A stretch of 50,883 bases of DNA, from positions 1 through 50,883 of the forward strand of contig JAIETJ010000002.1 of the NCBI GenBank assembly GCA_019745275.1. Reading direction: 5' to 3'. The notes under the pieces are model-generated. The model was not told where the DNA came from and made no database searches. It was given only the letters and a program-made list of their open reading frames with translations. The DNA comes from Pseudomonadaceae bacterium. Its GTDB lineage: Bacteria > Pseudomonadota > Gammaproteobacteria > Pseudomonadales > Pseudomonadaceae. Positions 10,500 to 24,049 of the stretch are shown piece after piece (positions within the stretch are counted from its first letter, which is position 1; each line of letters opens with the position of its first letter). Position numbers and translations under genes: made by a program.

Positions 10500-11089
10500 A
10501 CCTCGATTTCGCGCTGGTTGAAGACTTGGTCGCCGGCGTGGATGAGGTCGGGCGTGGGCCGCTGTGCGGTGCGGTGGTCACTGCGGCGGTGATTCTCGAT
10601 CCGGCCCGACCGATTCTCGGGCTAAAGGATTCGAAAAAGCTCAGCGCCGCTCGCCGTGAGCAGTTGTTCGATGAGATCTGCGAAAAATCCGTGGCCTGGT
10701 GCATTGCTCGCGCCGAGGTCGACGAGATCGATCAACTAAATATTCTTCACGCCACCATGCTGGCCATGCAGCGCGCGGTGGCTGGCCTTAGTGTTACGCC
10801 TAGGTTGGCGTTAATCGATGGCAATCGTTGCCCTCAGTTAGAGGTGCCCAGCGAGTCTGTGGTTAAAGGCGATAGCAAGGTGCCGGCGATTGCTGCAGCT
10901 TCGATTTTGGCTAAGGTGAGTCGCGATCGGGAGATGCAGGCGCTGGAGCTGCAGTATCCCGGTTATGGCATTGCCGGTCATAAGGGCTATCCAACCCCGG
11001 TGCATCTCGAGGCACTCCAGCGCCTTGGGCCAACGCCTATTCATCGGCGCTCATTCGCGCCCGTGCGAAAGTTGCTCGAACCGCGCTAA
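10490..11089 (+). CDS. rnhB: Ribonuclease HII
   Basis: Endonuclease that nicks the RNA strand of RNA-DNA hybrids and removes single misincorporated ribonucleotides. ATG 10490, overlapping the lpxB 3' end by ten bases, gives 199 residues, the family length. A longer frame from 10424 would run 66 bases further into lpxB and is not needed. The catalytic Asp18-Glu19 pair is in [13 protein letters not shown], the next Asp is in LALIDGN, and [10 protein letters not shown] carries the last acidic residue. It ends the lipid A cluster, as in other pseudomonads. Confidence 0.95.
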   Translation: MSLDLDFALVEDLVAGVDEVGRGPLCGAVVTAAVILDPARPILGLKDSKKLSAARREQLFDEICEKSVAWCIARAEVDEIDQLNILHATMLAMQRAVAGLSVTPRLALIDGNRCPQLEVPSESVVKGDSKVPAIAAASILAKVSRDREMQALELQYPGYGIAGHKGYPTPVHLEALQRLGPTPIHRRSFAPVRKLLEPR

Positions 11090-11284
11090 ACGCTATTGTC
11101 CTTCCTCCCCGCCGTATGGTTTAACGCTCGCCAGCGCCAAGCGCTAATGTCGCCTCGTGACATGCATTGGTCGACTGTGGAAAAGCGTTGCTTGTGTGCT
11201 TTAGCCCAAAGTCTGCCCCTTTGCTGTCTATGCTGATAGCAGTCTCAAGGTAATGCGCGTTAAAACGTTGCTGCCACCTTTCTC

Positions 11285-11338
11285 GACCCGGTTATTTCGG
11301 GTCTAACCATAAAGACCGCCATAAGCGGTCCAGAGGAG
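11285..11338 (+). other. Tandem hairpins in the leader of the AGCS symporter gene
   Basis: Two 6-bp stems lie 10 bases apart: GACCCG (11285-11290) with CGGGTC (11298-11303), and GACCGC (11314-11319) with GCGGTC (11325-11330). The second ends right before the AGAGGAG ribosome-binding site. The arms share GACC/GGTC, so the first left arm could also pair partly with the last right arm, giving exclusive folds. No T-run follows, so this is not a simple terminator. The function is unknown. The rest of 11090-11344 shows no clear gene. Confidence 0.45.
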
Positions 11339-11344
11339 TTTGCG

Positions 11345-12763
11345 ATGCCAGAAGTCGCTAATTTAGTCGTCGACACGCTCAACGGGCTGATTTGGGGCAA
11401 GGTGCTTATTTGGTTGCTGGTTGCCAGTGGCCTGTACTTCACTTTGCGTTTGGGCCTGCTGCAGTTTCGCCATTTTGGCCATACTTTTTCCGTATTGAGA
11501 GGCAGTCGGCAATCGGACGACTCAGGCATTTCCTCGTTTCAAGCGCTCTGTACGTCGCTCGCCGCGCGGGTTGGTACGGGTAACGTCGCGGGTGTGGCTG
11601 TGGCCATCACCTTGGGTGGCGCCGGGGCAATTTTTTGGATGTGGGTGATTGCGCTACTGGGCATGGCCACTGGCTTCGTTGAGGCAACACTGGCGCAGTT
11701 GTTCAAAATCCGTGATGACAAGGGGCAGTTTCGTGGCGGCCCGGCTTACTACATGGAGCGTGGCTTGGGCGTGCGCTGGATGGGTGTGCTGTTCTCGATC
11801 TTTTTGATCATTGCCTTTGGTTTTGTTTTCAATGCCGTGCAAGCCAATACCATTGTCGGCGCCATGCAGGGCGCTTTTGGTGTAAGTGAGTGGTTGAGCG
11901 GTTTAGCCATAGTGGCGCTCACCGCATTGATTATTTTTGGTGGTTTGCGCGCGATTGCACGTTTTTCTGAGCTGGCTGTGCCCTTCATGGCCGCGGCCTA
12001 CTTGTTGGTGGCTCTTGTGGTTATCGCTATGAACATTAGTGAAATGCCGGCGGTGTTTGAGCTGATTTTCAAAAGCGCCTTTGGTCTGCATGAGGCCGCA
12101 GCCGGCGGCATCGGCGCGGCCATCATGAACGGCTTCAAGCGCGGGCTGTTTTCCAACGAGGCCGGCATGGGCTCGGCACCAAACGCGGCGGCCTCGGCCA
12201 CGCCTTATCCGCCGCATCCGGCGTCGCAAGGTTATGTGCAGATGGCCGGGGTTTTTATCGACACCATTCTGATTTGTACCGCGTCGGCGGCGATTATCTT
12301 GCTGGCCGGGCCGCAACCGGGCGAGGGGATTATGTTGGTGCAGAACGCACTGACCAGCGAGGTTGGCGACTGGGGTAAATATTTCCTCGCGGTGATCATT
12401 CTGTTCTTTGCCTTCACCTCGATAGTCGCAAACTACTTTTATGCGGAAAACTGTTTGGTGTTTCTTGAGCACAGTCACCCCACAGGCCTGCTCTGGTTTC
12501 GCTTGGCGGTGCTGGGCATGGTGATGTTTGGTTCGCTGGCGTCGATGCCGTTTGTGTGGAATTTGGCCGATTTGTCGATGGGCTTGATGGCTATCACTAA
12601 CTTGATTGCGATCTTGTTGTTGTCCAATCTGGCGATCAAACTGGCTAAGGATTACAACGACCAGCGTAAGGCTGGTAAGTTGCCAACCTTCGATGCCAGC
12701 CAGTATCCCGAGGTGCAAGCCAAGCTTGAACCTGGGGTGTGGGATAACCGCTCAAAGTCGTGA
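11345..12763 (+). CDS. Sodium:alanine/glycine symporter, AGCS family
   Basis: Inner-membrane sodium-coupled transporter for small neutral amino acids (alanine, glycine). The 472-residue protein is hydrophobic, with about ten or eleven membrane segments. Family motifs are RVGTGNVAGVA near residue 75, FRGGPAYYMERGLG near 130 and FSNEAGMGSAPNAAA near 270. The exact substrate cannot be read from the sequence. The start follows AGAGGAG at good spacing. In P. aeruginosa, as I recall, a permease gene holds the same place between rnhB and dnaE, so this is the expected neighbour. A strong terminator follows. Confidence 0.9.
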   Translation: MPEVANLVVDTLNGLIWGKVLIWLLVASGLYFTLRLGLLQFRHFGHTFSVLRGSRQSDDSGISSFQALCTSLAARVGTGNVAGVAVAITLGGAGAIFWMWVIALLGMATGFVEATLAQLFKIRDDKGQFRGGPAYYMERGLGVRWMGVLFSIFLIIAFGFVFNAVQANTIVGAMQGAFGVSEWLSGLAIVALTALIIFGGLRAIARFSELAVPFMAAAYLLVALVVIAMNISEMPAVFELIFKSAFGLHEAAAGGIGAAIMNGFKRGLFSNEAGMGSAPNAAASATPYPPHPASQGYVQMAGVFIDTILICTASAAIILLAGPQPGEGIMLVQNALTSEVGDWGKYFLAVIILFFAFTSIVANYFYAENCLVFLEHSHPTGLLWFRLAVLGMVMFGSLASMPFVWNLADLSMGLMAITNLIAILLLSNLAIKLAKDYNDQRKAGKLPTFDASQYPEVQAKLEPGVWDNRSKS

Positions 12764-12784
12764 GTTAGCTGGCTGATGTTTGTG

Positions 12785-12819
12785 ACAAGGCCCGGTACAA
12801 TCCGGGCCTTGTCGTTTTT
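12785..12819 (+). terminator. Rho-independent terminator after the AGCS symporter gene
   Basis: An 11-bp perfect stem, ACAAGGCCCGG (12785-12795) paired with CCGGGCCTTGT (12802-12812), is followed by CGTTTTTG. The six-base loop reads TACAAT (12796-12801), which also matches a sigma70 -10 box. No convincing -35 is spaced from it, but a dnaE promoter embedded here cannot be excluded. Confidence 0.8.
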
Positions 12820-12839
12820 GCGTTTTATATAGGATGCGT

Positions 12840-15800
12840 ATGCCCGCCACCTTTGTTCACCTGCGTTTGCATACCGAATTTTCTTTGGTTGACGGTTTGG
12901 TCCGGGTTAAGCCCTTGGTCAAGGCTGCTGCTGCTGCGGGTATGCCAGCGGTGGCGGTCACCGATCAGCGCAATCTGTGCTCGTTGGTAAAGTTTTATAA
13001 GGCGGCGATGGGCGGCGGGATTAAACCTATTTGTGGCGCCGACCTGTGGTTGGCGAGCAAAGAGGAAGACGGTCCTTTAAGTCGCATGACGCTGCTGGTG
13101 ATGAACGCCAAGGGTTATCGCAACCTGACCGAATTGATCTCTCGTGGCTTTATCGAGGGCCAGCGCAACGGTGAAGTAATCATCGAGCGCGATTGGGTGA
13201 AGGAGGCTGCAGAAGGGCTGATTGCCTTGTCGGGCGCCAAAGAGGGCGAAATCGGCTTGAGCTTGCTGGCCGGTAACCTTGCCAGCGCCGAAGACTCTTT
13301 GCGTGAGTGGCAGGCGGCGTTCCCCGAGCGTTTTTACTTGGAGTTGCACCGCACTAATCGCGTCAACGATGAGGAATACCTGCACCTGGCGGTGGCTTTG
13401 GCCGAGCGTTGTGGTGCGCCGCTGGTGGCCACCAACGATGTGCGCTTTATTAAACAAGCTGACTTTGATGCCCATGAAACCCGGGTTTGTATTGGTGAGG
13501 GCCGGGCGCTGGATGATCCGCGTCGCCAGCGCAGCTATAGCGATCAGCAGTACCTGAAGAGCCCCGAACAAATGTGGGAGCTGTTTAGCGACTTGCCCGA
13601 GGCACTGGAAAATACTGTCGAAATTGCCAAGCGCTGCAATATTGATGTGTTGCTGGGTCAAAGTTTCTTGCCGAACTTCCCGGTGCCGGACGGCATGACC
13701 ATGGATGAGTTCTTTCGCAAGGTCAGCCACGATGGCTTGGAGGAGCGGCTCGCGGTGCTGTGGCCTCGCGACACCACGCCGAACTATGAAGAGAAGCGTA
13801 AGGAGTATGTCGATCGGCTGGATTTTGAGTTGGATATCATTATTCAGATGGGTTTCCCCGGTTACTTTCTGATCGTGATGGACTTTATCCAGTGGGCCAA
13901 GCGCAATGATATTCCGGTCGGCCCCGGCCGTGGGTCGGGCGCTGGGTCCTTGGTGGCCTATGTGCAGAAAATCACCGATCTCGACCCGCTCGAATACGAC
14001 CTGCTGTTTGAGCGCTTTCTAAATCCTGAGCGGGTATCGATGCCCGACTTCGATATCGACTTCTGTATGGAAGGCCGCGATCGGGTAATTGAGTACGTGG
14101 CGCAAACCTACGGGCGCAACGCGGTAAGCCAAATCATCACCTTCGGCACCATGGCCGCCAAAGCCGTGGTGCGCGACGTGGCACGGGTGCAGGGTAAGTC
14201 GTATGGCTTGGCTGATCGCCTGTCGAAAATGATTCCGTTCGAAGTCGGCATGACCTTGGAAAAGGCCTATGAGCAAGAGGAGGTGCTGCGCGACTTTCTC
14301 AAAGTCGACGAGGAGGCCGCCGAAATCTGGGAGATGGCTAAGAAGCTTGAGGGCATCACCCGTAACGTCGGCAAGCATGCCGGCGGTGTGGTGATCGCGC
14401 CGACTAAGCTGACCGACTTTTCCGCGATTTATTGCGATGATGAAGGCGGTGGTCTGGTCACCCAGTTCGACAAGGATGACGTCGAGGCGGCCGGTTTGGT
14501 GAAGTTCGACTTCCTCGGCCTGCGCACCCTGACCATCATCGACTGGGCGCTGAAAACCATTAACCGCGAGCGGGCCAAGGTTGATGAGCCGCCGCTTATT
14601 ATTGATTTCATCCCGCTGGACGACAAAGCCACTTTCACCTTGTTGCAAAAAGCCGAAACCACGGCGGTGTTCCAGCTCGAATCGCGCGGCATGAAAGAGC
14701 TGATTAAAAAGCTCAAGCCCGACTGCTTGGAAGACTTGATCGCCTTGGTAGCGTTATTCCGGCCGGGGCCGCTGCAATCGGGCATGGTGGATGACTTTAT
14801 CAACCGTAAGCACGGCCGCGCCGAGCTGTCCTATCCGCACTCGGATTACCAGTACGAGGGGCTGAAACCGGTACTGTTGCCGACCTACGGGATCATCCTG
14901 TACCAAGAGCAGGTGATGCAGATTGCTCAGGTGATGGCCGGTTACACCCTCGGCGAGGCGGACATGCTGCGCCGCGCCATGGGTAAGAAAAAGCCTGAAG
15001 AAATGGCCAAGCAGCGCGGCGGTTTTATCGATGGCTGCTCGAATAACGGCATCGACCCGAACCTGTCGGGCAACATTTTCGACTTGGTAGAAAAGTTTGC
15101 CGGCTACGGCTTTAACAAGTCGCACTCGGCCGCTTACGGTCTGGTTTCCTACCAGACCGCCTACCTCAAGGCGCATTACCCGTCGCCCTTTATGGCGGCG
15201 GTGCTCTCGGCGGATATGCATAACACCGACAAGGTCGTGACCTTGATCGAAGAGTGTCGCAGCATGAAGCTGCGTCTGGATGCGCCAGATGTGAACAGCT
15301 CGGAGTTCAAATTTACGGTCAATGATGATGGTCGGATCGTTTACGGTTTGGGCGCGATTAAAGGTGTGGGCGAGGGGCCAGTCGAGGCGATTGTCGAGTC
15401 ACGCCAAGCTGGGCCATTTAAAGACCTGTTCGATTTCTGCGCCCGGGTTGACCTTAAGCGCATCAATAAACGCACCACTGATGCCTTGATTCGCAGTGGC
15501 GCGCTGGACCGTCTCGGGCCGTATTTTTTCGACGAAATAAAAGCCTATCAGGCCAATATTGACCGCAATCGCGCGGTGTTGTTGTCGGCGATGGAAGAGG
15601 CGATTCAGGCGGCTGAGCAAACCAGTCGCAGCCACGCCAGCGGCCATATGGATTTATTTGGCGGGGTATTCGCGGATGCCGAGGCGGATGTTTACGCCAA
15701 GCACCGCAATGCCCGGGAATTGCCGTTAAAAGAGCGTTTACGCGGTGAGAAAGAGACCCTCGGCCTGTACCTGACCGGTCACCCGATTGATGAGTACGAG

Positions 15801-16361
15801 GGCGAAATTCGCCGTTTCGCTCGCCAGCGGATTATCGATCTGAAGCCGGCGCGTGGTGAGCAAACCGTCGCTGGTCTGATCGTTAACTTGCGGGTGATGA
15901 AGAACAAAAAAGGCGACAAGATGGGTTTTATCACCCTCGACGATCGCTCGGGTCGGATCGAAGCCTCGCTGTTTGCCGAGGCGTTCAATGCCGCCCAGGC
16001 GTTGCTGCAAACTGATGCCATGGTGGTGGTGGAAGGCGAGGTTAGCAATGATGATTTCTCCGGCGGTTTGCGCCTGCGCGCCAAACGGGTATTGAGTTTG
16101 GAAGATGCCCGTACTGGCTTGGCGGAGAGTTTGCGAATTAAAGTCGCGAGCGCTGCCCTGCAAGGCGATCGGCTGCGTTGGTTGGCGCAGTTGTGCCAGC
16201 GTCATCGTGGCGAGTGCCCAATTACCGTCGACTACACCACCAGCGATGCCAAGGCGTTGTTGCAGTTCGGTAATGACTGGCGGATTGATCCCACGGACAG
16301 TTTGATTCAGGCGTTGCGTGACCAGTTTGGCCGCGACAGCGTCTTCCTCAACTATCGCTAA
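12840..16361 (+). CDS. dnaE: DNA polymerase III alpha subunit
   Basis: Catalytic polymerase of the replicative holoenzyme. I chose ATG 12840 over ATG 12834 because AGGA at 12831-12834 then has the right spacing, and it gives 1173 residues, matching the Pseudomonas length as I recall it. Domains in order are the PHP domain ([10 protein letters not shown] at about 8-17), the palm with [10 protein letters not shown] and the catalytic PDFDID (Asp403 and Asp405), the fingers with [12 protein letters not shown], the helix-hairpin-helix region and the OB fold near residues 1000-1080. It lies between a terminator and accA. The dnaE-accA linkage is widespread in gammaproteobacteria. Confidence 0.97.
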   Translation: MPATFVHLRLHTEFSLVDGLVRVKPLVKAAAAAGMPAVAVTDQRNLCSLVKFYKAAMGGGIKPICGADLWLASKEEDGPLSRMTLLVMNAKGYRNLTELISRGFIEGQRNGEVIIERDWVKEAAEGLIALSGAKEGEIGLSLLAGNLASAEDSLREWQAAFPERFYLELHRTNRVNDEEYLHLAVALAERCGAPLVATNDVRFIKQADFDAHETRVCIGEGRALDDPRRQRSYSDQQYLKSPEQMWELFSDLPEALENTVEIAKRCNIDVLLGQSFLPNFPVPDGMTMDEFFRKVSHDGLEERLAVLWPRDTTPNYEEKRKEYVDRLDFELDIIIQMGFPGYFLIVMDFIQWAKRNDIPVGPGRGSGAGSLVAYVQKITDLDPLEYDLLFERFLNPERVSMPDFDIDFCMEGRDRVIEYVAQTYGRNAVSQIITFGTMAAKAVVRDVARVQGKSYGLADRLSKMIPFEVGMTLEKAYEQEEVLRDFLKVDEEAAEIWEMAKKLEGITRNVGKHAGGVVIAPTKLTDFSAIYCDDEGGGLVTQFDKDDVEAAGLVKFDFLGLRTLTIIDWALKTINRERAKVDEPPLIIDFIPLDDKATFTLLQKAETTAVFQLESRGMKELIKKLKPDCLEDLIALVALFRPGPLQSGMVDDFINRKHGRAELSYPHSDYQYEGLKPVLLPTYGIILYQEQVMQIAQVMAGYTLGEADMLRRAMGKKKPEEMAKQRGGFIDGCSNNGIDPNLSGNIFDLVEKFAGYGFNKSHSAAYGLVSYQTAYLKAHYPSPFMAAVLSADMHNTDKVVTLIEECRSMKLRLDAPDVNSSEFKFTVNDDGRIVYGLGAIKGVGEGPVEAIVESRQAGPFKDLFDFCARVDLKRINKRTTDALIRSGALDRLGPYFFDEIKAYQANIDRNRAVLLSAMEEAIQAAEQTSRSHASGHMDLFGGVFADAEADVYAKHRNARELPLKERLRGEKETLGLYLTGHPIDEYEGEIRRFARQRIIDLKPARGEQTVAGLIVNLRVMKNKKGDKMGFITLDDRSGRIEASLFAEAFNAAQALLQTDAMVVVEGEVSNDDFSGGLRLRAKRVLSLEDARTGLAESLRIKVASAALQGDRLRWLAQLCQRHRGECPITVDYTTSDAKALLQFGNDWRIDPTDSLIQALRDQFGRDSVFLNYR

Positions 16362-16367
16362 CAGCAG

Positions 16368-16430
16368 CACTAAGGCGAGTTACGGCCAAGCAGATGGCCG
16401 CCGCAGGCCTTAGTGTTGATTGTTTTATTC
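16368..16430 (+). terminator. Branched hairpin, possible weak terminator after dnaE
   Basis: Outer arms CACTAAGGC (16368-16376) and GCCTTAGTG (16407-16415) enclose an inner stem CGGCCA/TGGCCG (16383-16388 with 16395-16400). The structure is followed by TTGATTGTTTTATT, a broken T-run. It could terminate dnaE transcription in part, or act as a processing site in a dnaE-accA transcript. Confidence 0.45.
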
Positions 16431-16516
16431 TCGACCTGCGGCTGCCTGATCCTTTAAGGTAGTGGCTAACAGATACCGCCCCCGGCCGCGTGGCCGTCGA
16501 CGCTAGACGGAAATTT

Positions 16517-17467
16517 ATGAACCCGAATTTTCTCGATTTCGAACAGCCGATTGCCGACCTACAAGCCAAAATCGAAGGCTTGCGCTTGGTGGGCAATGAC
16601 AATGAACTGAATATCGGCGACGAAATTGCGCGCTTAGAAGATAAAAGCCGCACCTTGACGGAAACCATTTTCAGTAATCTGACTAGCTGGCAAATCGCCC
16701 GCTTGGCCCGTCATCCACAGCGGCCGTACACCCTCGACTACATTGGGCACATTTTTAGCGAGTTTGATGAGCTGCACGGCGACCGGCACTTCTCCGACGA
16801 TCCGGCGATTGTTGGCGGTATTGCTCGTTTGAACGATGAGCCGGTGATGGTAATCGGTCACCAAAAGGGTCGGGAAATCCGCGAAAAAGTTCGGCGTAAC
16901 TTTGGCATGCCGCGTCCCGAGGGTTATCGCAAAGCCTGCCGGCTGATGGAGATGGCCGAGCGTTTTAAAATGCCGATTCTGACCTTTATCGACACCCCAG
17001 GTGCCTATCCCGGTATCGATGCTGAAGAGCGTGGCCAGAGTGAGGCGATTGCTTGGAATCTGCGGGTCATGTCGCGCTTGAAGACCCCTATTATTGCCAC
17101 CGTGATTGGTGAGGGCGGCTCCGGCGGCGCCTTGGCGATTGGCGTGTGCGACAGTCTGAACATGCTGCAATATGCGACCTACGCGGTGATCTCCCCTGAA
17201 GGCTGCGCCTCAATTTTGTGGAAAACTGCCGATAAAGCGCCGGAAGCAGCCGAAGCCATGGGCATTACAGCCGAGCGCTTAAAGGGCTTAGGGATTGTCG
17301 ATAAGGTAATCGGCGAGCCCATCGGTGGTGCTCATCGCGCTCCGGAAGTGGTGGCCGAGTCGATTCGTAAAGAGTTGGCCCACCAACTTAAAGCCCTGAA
17401 AAAACTCGACACCAAGGCGCTGCTGGCCCGTCGTTATGAGCGTCTGATGAGCTACGGCATCGCGTAA
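16517..17467 (+). CDS. accA: Acetyl-CoA carboxylase carboxyltransferase alpha subunit
   Basis: With AccD it moves the carboxyl group from biotin to acetyl-CoA, giving malonyl-CoA for fatty-acid synthesis. ATG 16517 gives 316 residues, the family length, beginning [15 protein letters not shown]; the upstream frame from 16490 has no family support. The crotonase-like carboxyltransferase core shows [30 protein letters not shown] and [12 protein letters not shown]. It lies downstream of dnaE, and a strong terminator follows. Confidence 0.96.
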   Translation: MNPNFLDFEQPIADLQAKIEGLRLVGNDNELNIGDEIARLEDKSRTLTETIFSNLTSWQIARLARHPQRPYTLDYIGHIFSEFDELHGDRHFSDDPAIVGGIARLNDEPVMVIGHQKGREIREKVRRNFGMPRPEGYRKACRLMEMAERFKMPILTFIDTPGAYPGIDAEERGQSEAIAWNLRVMSRLKTPIIATVIGEGGSGGALAIGVCDSLNMLQYATYAVISPEGCASILWKTADKAPEAAEAMGITAERLKGLGIVDKVIGEPIGGAHRAPEVVAESIRKELAHQLKALKKLDTKALLARRYERLMSYGIA

Positions 17468-17485
17468 GCAACCGCTCGTTATTTG

Positions 17486-17519
17486 AATGGCGTACTCGCT
17501 TAGGCCGTACGCCATTTTT
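17486..17519 (+). terminator. Rho-independent terminator after accA
   Basis: A 10-bp perfect stem, AATGGCGTAC (17486-17495) paired with GTACGCCATT (17507-17516), closes an 11-base loop and runs into TTTTTG. It lies 19 bases after the accA stop and separates accA from tilS. Confidence 0.85.
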
Positions 17520-17594
17520 GTTGGCCTCGTTATTATCGGGCCGTGCCCCGTAGGTTTTGGCTGCGTGCGATTAATTACCGACGGTTAAATAGTG

Positions 17595-18908
17595 ATGTCT
17601 CTAGACGCTCAATTACTGCTGGCGCTATCCGCTTGGCGCAACGCGCCGGGCTGGACTGTTGCGTTTTCCGGTGGGCTGGATTCCACGGTGTTGCTGCATC
17701 TATTGGCAGGCTTGGCGCGGCGAGAGCCATTACCGCCACTGCGCGCCATGCATATTCAGCACGGCTTGCAGGTGGCGGCTGAGGCTTGGCCTGCCCATTG
17801 CCAACAGGTATGTGACGAGCTTGGGGTGCCGTTGCTGCAGCGCGAGGTGCAGGTGCTGCCGGGCGCGAGCCTTGAACAGGCGGCCCGCGATGCGCGCTAT
17901 GCCTCCTTTGTTGAATTGCTCGGCGCGGATGAAGTGCTACTTACCGCTCAGCATCGTGACGATCAAGCGGAAACCCTGTTGTTTCGTTTGCTGCGCGGCG
18001 CCGGCGCCCGTGGCCTGGCCGCTATGCCTGCGAGTCGGCCGTTGGGGGCTGGGCAATTAGTGCGGCCCTTGCTGGCGGTTTCGCGTGCGCAGTTGGAGGC
18101 TTATGCGAGTGAGCATGGGCTGGCGTGGGTGGAAGACCCGTCTAATCGAGATGAGCGTTTTTCCCGTAATTTTCTGCGCCAGCAGGTGTTGCCGTTACTC
18201 ACTCAGCGCTGGTCGCAAGCACTGGCCAGCATGGCCCGCAGTGCCGCGCACCTGAGTGAGGTGCAAAGTTTGCTGGATGAATTGGCCCAAGCCGATCTTG
18301 CTGCTATCGAGCGTGATTCACGCTTTGCTGAGTTGCCACTGCCGTCTTTAGCGCTGGCGCCGCTGTTAGGTTTGTCTGCTGCGCGGCAGCGCAATTTATT
18401 GCGTTATTGGTTGGCGCCACTCACGCCCTTGCCAGATAGCGATCACTGGGCGGGTTGGACTTCACTGGCTAGTGCTGCGGTGGATGCCGCGCCGATTTGG
18501 CGCTTGGCCAGCGGTGAGTTGCATCGAGCCGACGGCCGGTTGTGGTGGTTGTCGGGCGTCTACCTGCAGGCGTTGCCGGCGATAGCGCTGCCGCTCTCGG
18601 CAGATAACACGCTGATATTGCCCGGAAACGGTCAGGTTTGCTTGCGTGGAGCGGTGCCTGCGGGTGTTTTTCAGGTGCGCTATCGTCAAGGCAGTGAGCA
18701 GTTGCACTTGCCGCAACGTGGGCGTCGCGATCTCAAACGCTTATTCAATGAGGCCGGCGTGCCGGGATTTTTGCGCAGCCGCTGGCCGTTGTTATATCAG
18801 GGCGAGCAGTTGCTGGCGGTGGCCAATTTGCCGCAAATGAGTGTCGCCGCGCCCGATACTTGGCAGTTTGTTTGGCAGCTACCGACCAGTGACCAAGATT
18901 TGAGCTGA
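17595..18908 (+). CDS. tilS: tRNA(Ile)-lysidine synthase
   Basis: ATP-dependent enzyme that converts C34 of the CAU-anticodon tRNA(Ile) to lysidine, which changes its reading from AUG to AUA. The 437-residue protein has the PP-loop SGGLDS at residues 25-30, the AQHRDDQAETLLFRLLRGAG segment, and C-terminal substrate-binding domains. ATG 17595 is preferred to the directly preceding GTG 17592; neither has a strong ribosome-binding site. A probable pyrG promoter lies across its stop codon. Confidence 0.94.
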   Translation: MSLDAQLLLALSAWRNAPGWTVAFSGGLDSTVLLHLLAGLARREPLPPLRAMHIQHGLQVAAEAWPAHCQQVCDELGVPLLQREVQVLPGASLEQAARDARYASFVELLGADEVLLTAQHRDDQAETLLFRLLRGAGARGLAAMPASRPLGAGQLVRPLLAVSRAQLEAYASEHGLAWVEDPSNRDERFSRNFLRQQVLPLLTQRWSQALASMARSAAHLSEVQSLLDELAQADLAAIERDSRFAELPLPSLALAPLLGLSAARQRNLLRYWLAPLTPLPDSDHWAGWTSLASAAVDAAPIWRLASGELHRADGRLWWLSGVYLQALPAIALPLSADNTLILPGNGQVCLRGAVPAGVFQVRYRQGSEQLHLPQRGRRDLKRLFNEAGVPGFLRSRWPLLYQGEQLLAVANLPQMSVAAPDTWQFVWQLPTSDQDLS

Positions 18909-18928
18909 AAGGCCCTTTCCGGTAGACT
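18900..18928 (+). promoter_or_regulatory. Probable sigma70 promoter for pyrG-kdsA
   Basis: TTGAGC (18900-18905) and TAGACT (18923-18928) are separated by 17 bases, a good sigma70 match. It overlaps the tilS stop codon and would give a pyrG leader of about 130 bases. That leader (about 18935-19065) is T-rich on the plus strand and holds a 29-codon frame from GTG 18946 to TGA 19035 (an unproven leader peptide). Confidence 0.5.
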
Positions 18929-19035
18929 ACTCTCCCGTCTTATTAGTGCTTTTGCTGACTCCTTTGGAATCGGTGGTGGCGTGCTTTTTTCCGGCAGGTT
19001 TTACGACCTTGCTACGCTTTTTCTGGCGGCTCTGA

Positions 19036-21539
<2,504 letters not shown>

Positions 21540-21618
21540 ACGCATAAATCTTCGGTAAAGTGCCGGGCCGACCTCGCTGACTCGCTGGTCAGATACGCGG
21601 CTCGCGTGCTTGGATTAG

Positions 21619-22983
<1,365 letters not shown>

Positions 22984-22996
22984 GCCGGTAGTGATA

Positions 22997-23027
22997 AAAG
23001 GGGTGGCATAAGCCGCCCCTTTTTTTC
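22997..23027 (+). terminator. Rho-independent terminator after eno
   Basis: An 11-bp stem with one G-T pair, AAAGGGGTGGC (22997-23007) with GCCGCCCCTTT (23012-23022), closes a 4-base loop and continues in a T-run to 23026. It separates eno from ftsB, whose start codon is only 20 bases further on. Confidence 0.85.
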
Positions 23028-23046
23028 TGTGGAAATCGCTCCGACT

Positions 23047-23325
23047 ATGCGCAGTCCTTATTGGTTATTTCTCGTCCTGATCTTACTGCTGGCTGGCCTG
23101 CAGTATCGACTTTGGGTGGGCGATGGCAGCTTGGCGCAAGTCAAAGACTTGCAGCAACAAATTAGCGCCCAGCAGGGCGAAAACCAACAATTACTCGAAC
23201 GTAACCGCATTCTCGAAGCTGAAGTTGCTGAGCTAAAGCAGGGTGTGGAAACGGTCGAGGAGCGCGCCCGCCATGAGTTGGGCATGCTCAAAGAGGGGGA
23301 AACCCTCTATCAACTTAACGAATGA
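23047..23325 (+). CDS. ftsB: Cell division protein FtsB
   Basis: Small bitopic inner-membrane protein that joins FtsL and FtsQ in the divisome. ATG 23047 gives 92 residues (MRSPYWLFLV...), the usual length; the GTG at 23029 is less likely. It has a membrane segment at about residues 5-21 and then a long periplasmic coiled coil (about 28-70) rich in Gln, Glu and Leu, ending in EERARHELGM, the conserved FtsB region. ispD follows after 7 bases, a common pair in gammaproteobacteria. Confidence 0.94.
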   Translation: MRSPYWLFLVLILLLAGLQYRLWVGDGSLAQVKDLQQQISAQQGENQQLLERNRILEAEVAELKQGVETVEERARHELGMLKEGETLYQLNE

Positions 23326-23332
23326 TCTGCCG

Positions 23333-24034
23333 ATGAACAGTCCGCGTTTTTGGTTGGTTATTCCCGCCGCCGGGGTTGGTGCGCGGATGCAGGCCGATCG
23401 GCCCAAGCAATATCTGCAACTGGCCGGGCGTTGCTTAATTGAGCACAGTTTGGCTGGCTTTCTTGAGCATCCGGGGCTGCTCGGTGTGGTGGTTTGCTTA
23501 GCACCGAATGACCCTTATTGGCCGACTCTAGCTTGCGCCCATGATCCGCGTATTCAGCGCGTTGACGGCGGCGCCGAGCGCGCTGACTCGGTGCTACAAG
23601 GCTTGCTGCAACTAACGCAGATGGGCGCTAATGAGGCTGATTGGGTGCTGGTGCACGACGCTGCACGGCCAAATTTGTCGCGTTTCGATTTGGATTTACT
23701 GCTCACTGAGTTGGCTGAGGATGCCGTCGGCGGCCTGCTGGCGGTGCCGGTGCGCGACACCTTGAAACGCGCCGGCGCTGATGGCCGAGTGGCGGCGACT
23801 GTCGACCGTCGTGATGTTTGGCAGGCCTACACGCCGCAAATGTTTCGCTGCGCCACCTTGCAGCAGGCGTTGGCGGATGCCCTAGTGGCTAACGTGGCGA
23901 TTACCGATGAAGCCTCCGCCCTCGAATGGGCCGGCTTCGCTCCGCGCTTGATCGAAGGGCGCGCCGATAATCTGAAGATTACCCGCCCCGAAGACCTCGA
24001 GTGGCTGCGCCAACGCTGGTCGGCGCGCGGTTAA
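23333..24034 (+). CDS. ispD: 2-C-methyl-D-erythritol 4-phosphate cytidylyltransferase
   Basis: Third MEP-pathway step: MEP plus CTP to CDP-ME. ATG 23333 gives 233 residues; the longer frame from 23243 overlaps ftsB and lacks support. The nucleotide-binding PAAGVGARM with DRPKQY is at about residues 10-28, and VHDAARPN and DEASALEW are also visible. The usual partner ispF is not next to it in this window. It converges with ttgC with only 15 bases between stops, and no terminator is visible in that gap. Confidence 0.95.
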   Translation: MNSPRFWLVIPAAGVGARMQADRPKQYLQLAGRCLIEHSLAGFLEHPGLLGVVVCLAPNDPYWPTLACAHDPRIQRVDGGAERADSVLQGLLQLTQMGANEADWVLVHDAARPNLSRFDLDLLLTELAEDAVGGLLAVPVRDTLKRAGADGRVAATVDRRDVWQAYTPQMFRCATLQQALADALVANVAITDEASALEWAGFAPRLIEGRADNLKITRPEDLEWLRQRWSARG

Positions 24035-24049
24035 CTCGAGTTGCCAGGC

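Noticed and set aside
11090..11344. Glycine riboswitch before the AGCS symporter gene
   Set aside because: Such switches occur with these transporters in some bacteria, but the conserved glycine-aptamer core could not be found; only short hairpins are seen.
11903..12718. 271-codon antisense frame over the AGCS symporter gene
   Set aside because: It is a shadow of a GC-biased, well-supported gene; composition is His/Gln/Arg-rich with no domain and no ribosome-binding site.
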